A DNA stretch of 64,000 nt from Blasia pusilla (Eukaryota; Marchantiophyta; Marchantiopsida; Blasiales): contig CM114272.1 in the NCBI GenBank assembly GCA_050084515.1, forward strand, positions 43,090,001-43,154,000, given 5' to 3'. Below are positions 63,113 to 64,000 of the stretch, piece by piece. Below the pieces are notes generated by a model. It did not search any database and was not told the origin of the DNA. It was given only the letters and a program-made list of their open reading frames with translations. Every line of letters starts with the position of its first letter. Position 1 is the stretch's first letter. Made by a program: the position numbers and the translations under genes.

Positions 63113-64000
63113 TGTGCAAAGCCTTCAAAATCGCATCGCACCAAAAAACAGAGCCAAAGCCTAGGTCCTTGCCACGGCACACTCAACATGTCAAATAAGC
63201 CTACAACCCAGCTTGAATGCCACGTTGGCATAGAAAAAAAAATGTGATACTCTAGGTGCCCATTCACATAGTGCTAAATTTTTGTCCATTCTTTTAGCAT
63301 CCATAAAAATTTGGTGGAGAGACAGCCTAAAAATTTTGACCACATTGAGTTGGTTATAATTCCAAGTAGTAAATACCTACCCGTTTGCTTTGCTACATTA
63401 AGCATATGAAAAAAAAAATTTACACAAAATCCAAACATGCGCATGCCCGTGATATAAGTAAGAAGGCCCAAATAAGTCTTGAAGATTAGAGGGGTGGAGG
63501 TCACATCGTCAGCAAAAACCCTGCAAGAAATCTCACTCGAGAAAAATGGAAGGAGCACTAGGAACATTACTTGTAAGTTACTCCTCTTCCACTTTCTTGT
63601 TCATTTGATGTTCCTTATCCTCCAAAACAAGCCCATAAATCATGAAACTTGATCACACCATGCCCTTCATGGTCAGGGCCCCAAGGAAAAAAATAAAACC
63701 CCAAATGCTCCCTGAGTTTGGGAGTTAAAAAGTCCTCCTCCTCGTTCTTCATCTATCATTTTCTCCCCTCCCCATCAATCGTGAGTCCAAAAATCATGAA
63801 TTTTTTTCCAAACGGGCACCTCAACCCCAGGAACACAGGGAAAAAGAAAAAACTACAAATTACCACTCACACATGGAATTAAAAACCTTAAATCCTAACT
63901 AAGGATTTTTATTTTTCATTTTAGCATCAAGGCATAGATGGCAAATCTAAACCGTTGAAGATGTGGAGAAATTTAATAAAAGTGCTATGGAAAAGATTCA
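63113..64000. other. No gene recognised
   Basis: AT-rich with several A runs (for example 63232-63241 and 63410-63418). The minus-strand frame at 63274-63567 has no recognisable domain. Confidence 0.5.

Overview
This window is nuclear DNA from a land plant. The evidence is a spliced xyloglucan endotransglucosylase/hydrolase (XTH) gene with GT/AG introns and a secretion signal, surrounded by plant-type Ty1/copia, Ty3/gypsy, CACTA (En/Spm) and Mutator-like elements. The lineage cannot be fixed from the sequence; the unusual Mutator/SWIM-like gene and the palindrome arrays make me lean towards a non-flowering plant, but only as a guess.

Layout. 1-5.7 kb: a decayed Mutator-like gene with a SWIM zinc finger, preceded by a 67-bp tandem array with palindromic cores and split by a second field of the same palindromes. 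5.7-8.2 kb: no gene. 8.2-12.1 kb: the one convincing host gene, a five-exon XTH on the minus strand (306 codons). 12.3-14.5 kb: low-copy repeats, no gene. 14.56-16.04 kb: a solo gypsy LTR with a perfect 5-bp target duplication. 16.06-20.96 kb: a dead copia element (C1).

21.5-47.5 kb is best read as one nest. A CACTA element (A) has its 3' end at 21.508 kb and its transposase at about 44-47.5 kb. A gypsy element (G1, 23.931 to about 43.29 kb, 5' end lost) lies inside it. A second, full-length gypsy (G2, 30.437-42.020 kb) lies inside G1, and a solo LTR of the G2 family (33.082-34.354 kb) lies inside G2. From 48.8 to 51.37 kb is a copia fragment (C2) cut by a second CACTA element (B, 51.375 to about 60.25 kb). 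B carries the usual pair of genes, a tnp2-type transposase and a TnpA-like protein. 60.3-64 kb holds microsatellites, a 54-bp duplication and no recognisable gene.

No autonomous element survives: every polymerase or transposase gene has stops, frameshifts or lost catalytic residues. The most interesting items are the palindrome arrays in and around the Mutator-like gene, two abutting near-perfect hairpins just inside the 3' LTR of G2, an extra coiled-coil ORF downstream of integrase shared by both gypsy elements, and a bZIP-like palindrome kept at the 3' end of both CACTA elements. All homology statements are from recognising motifs by eye; no searches were run.
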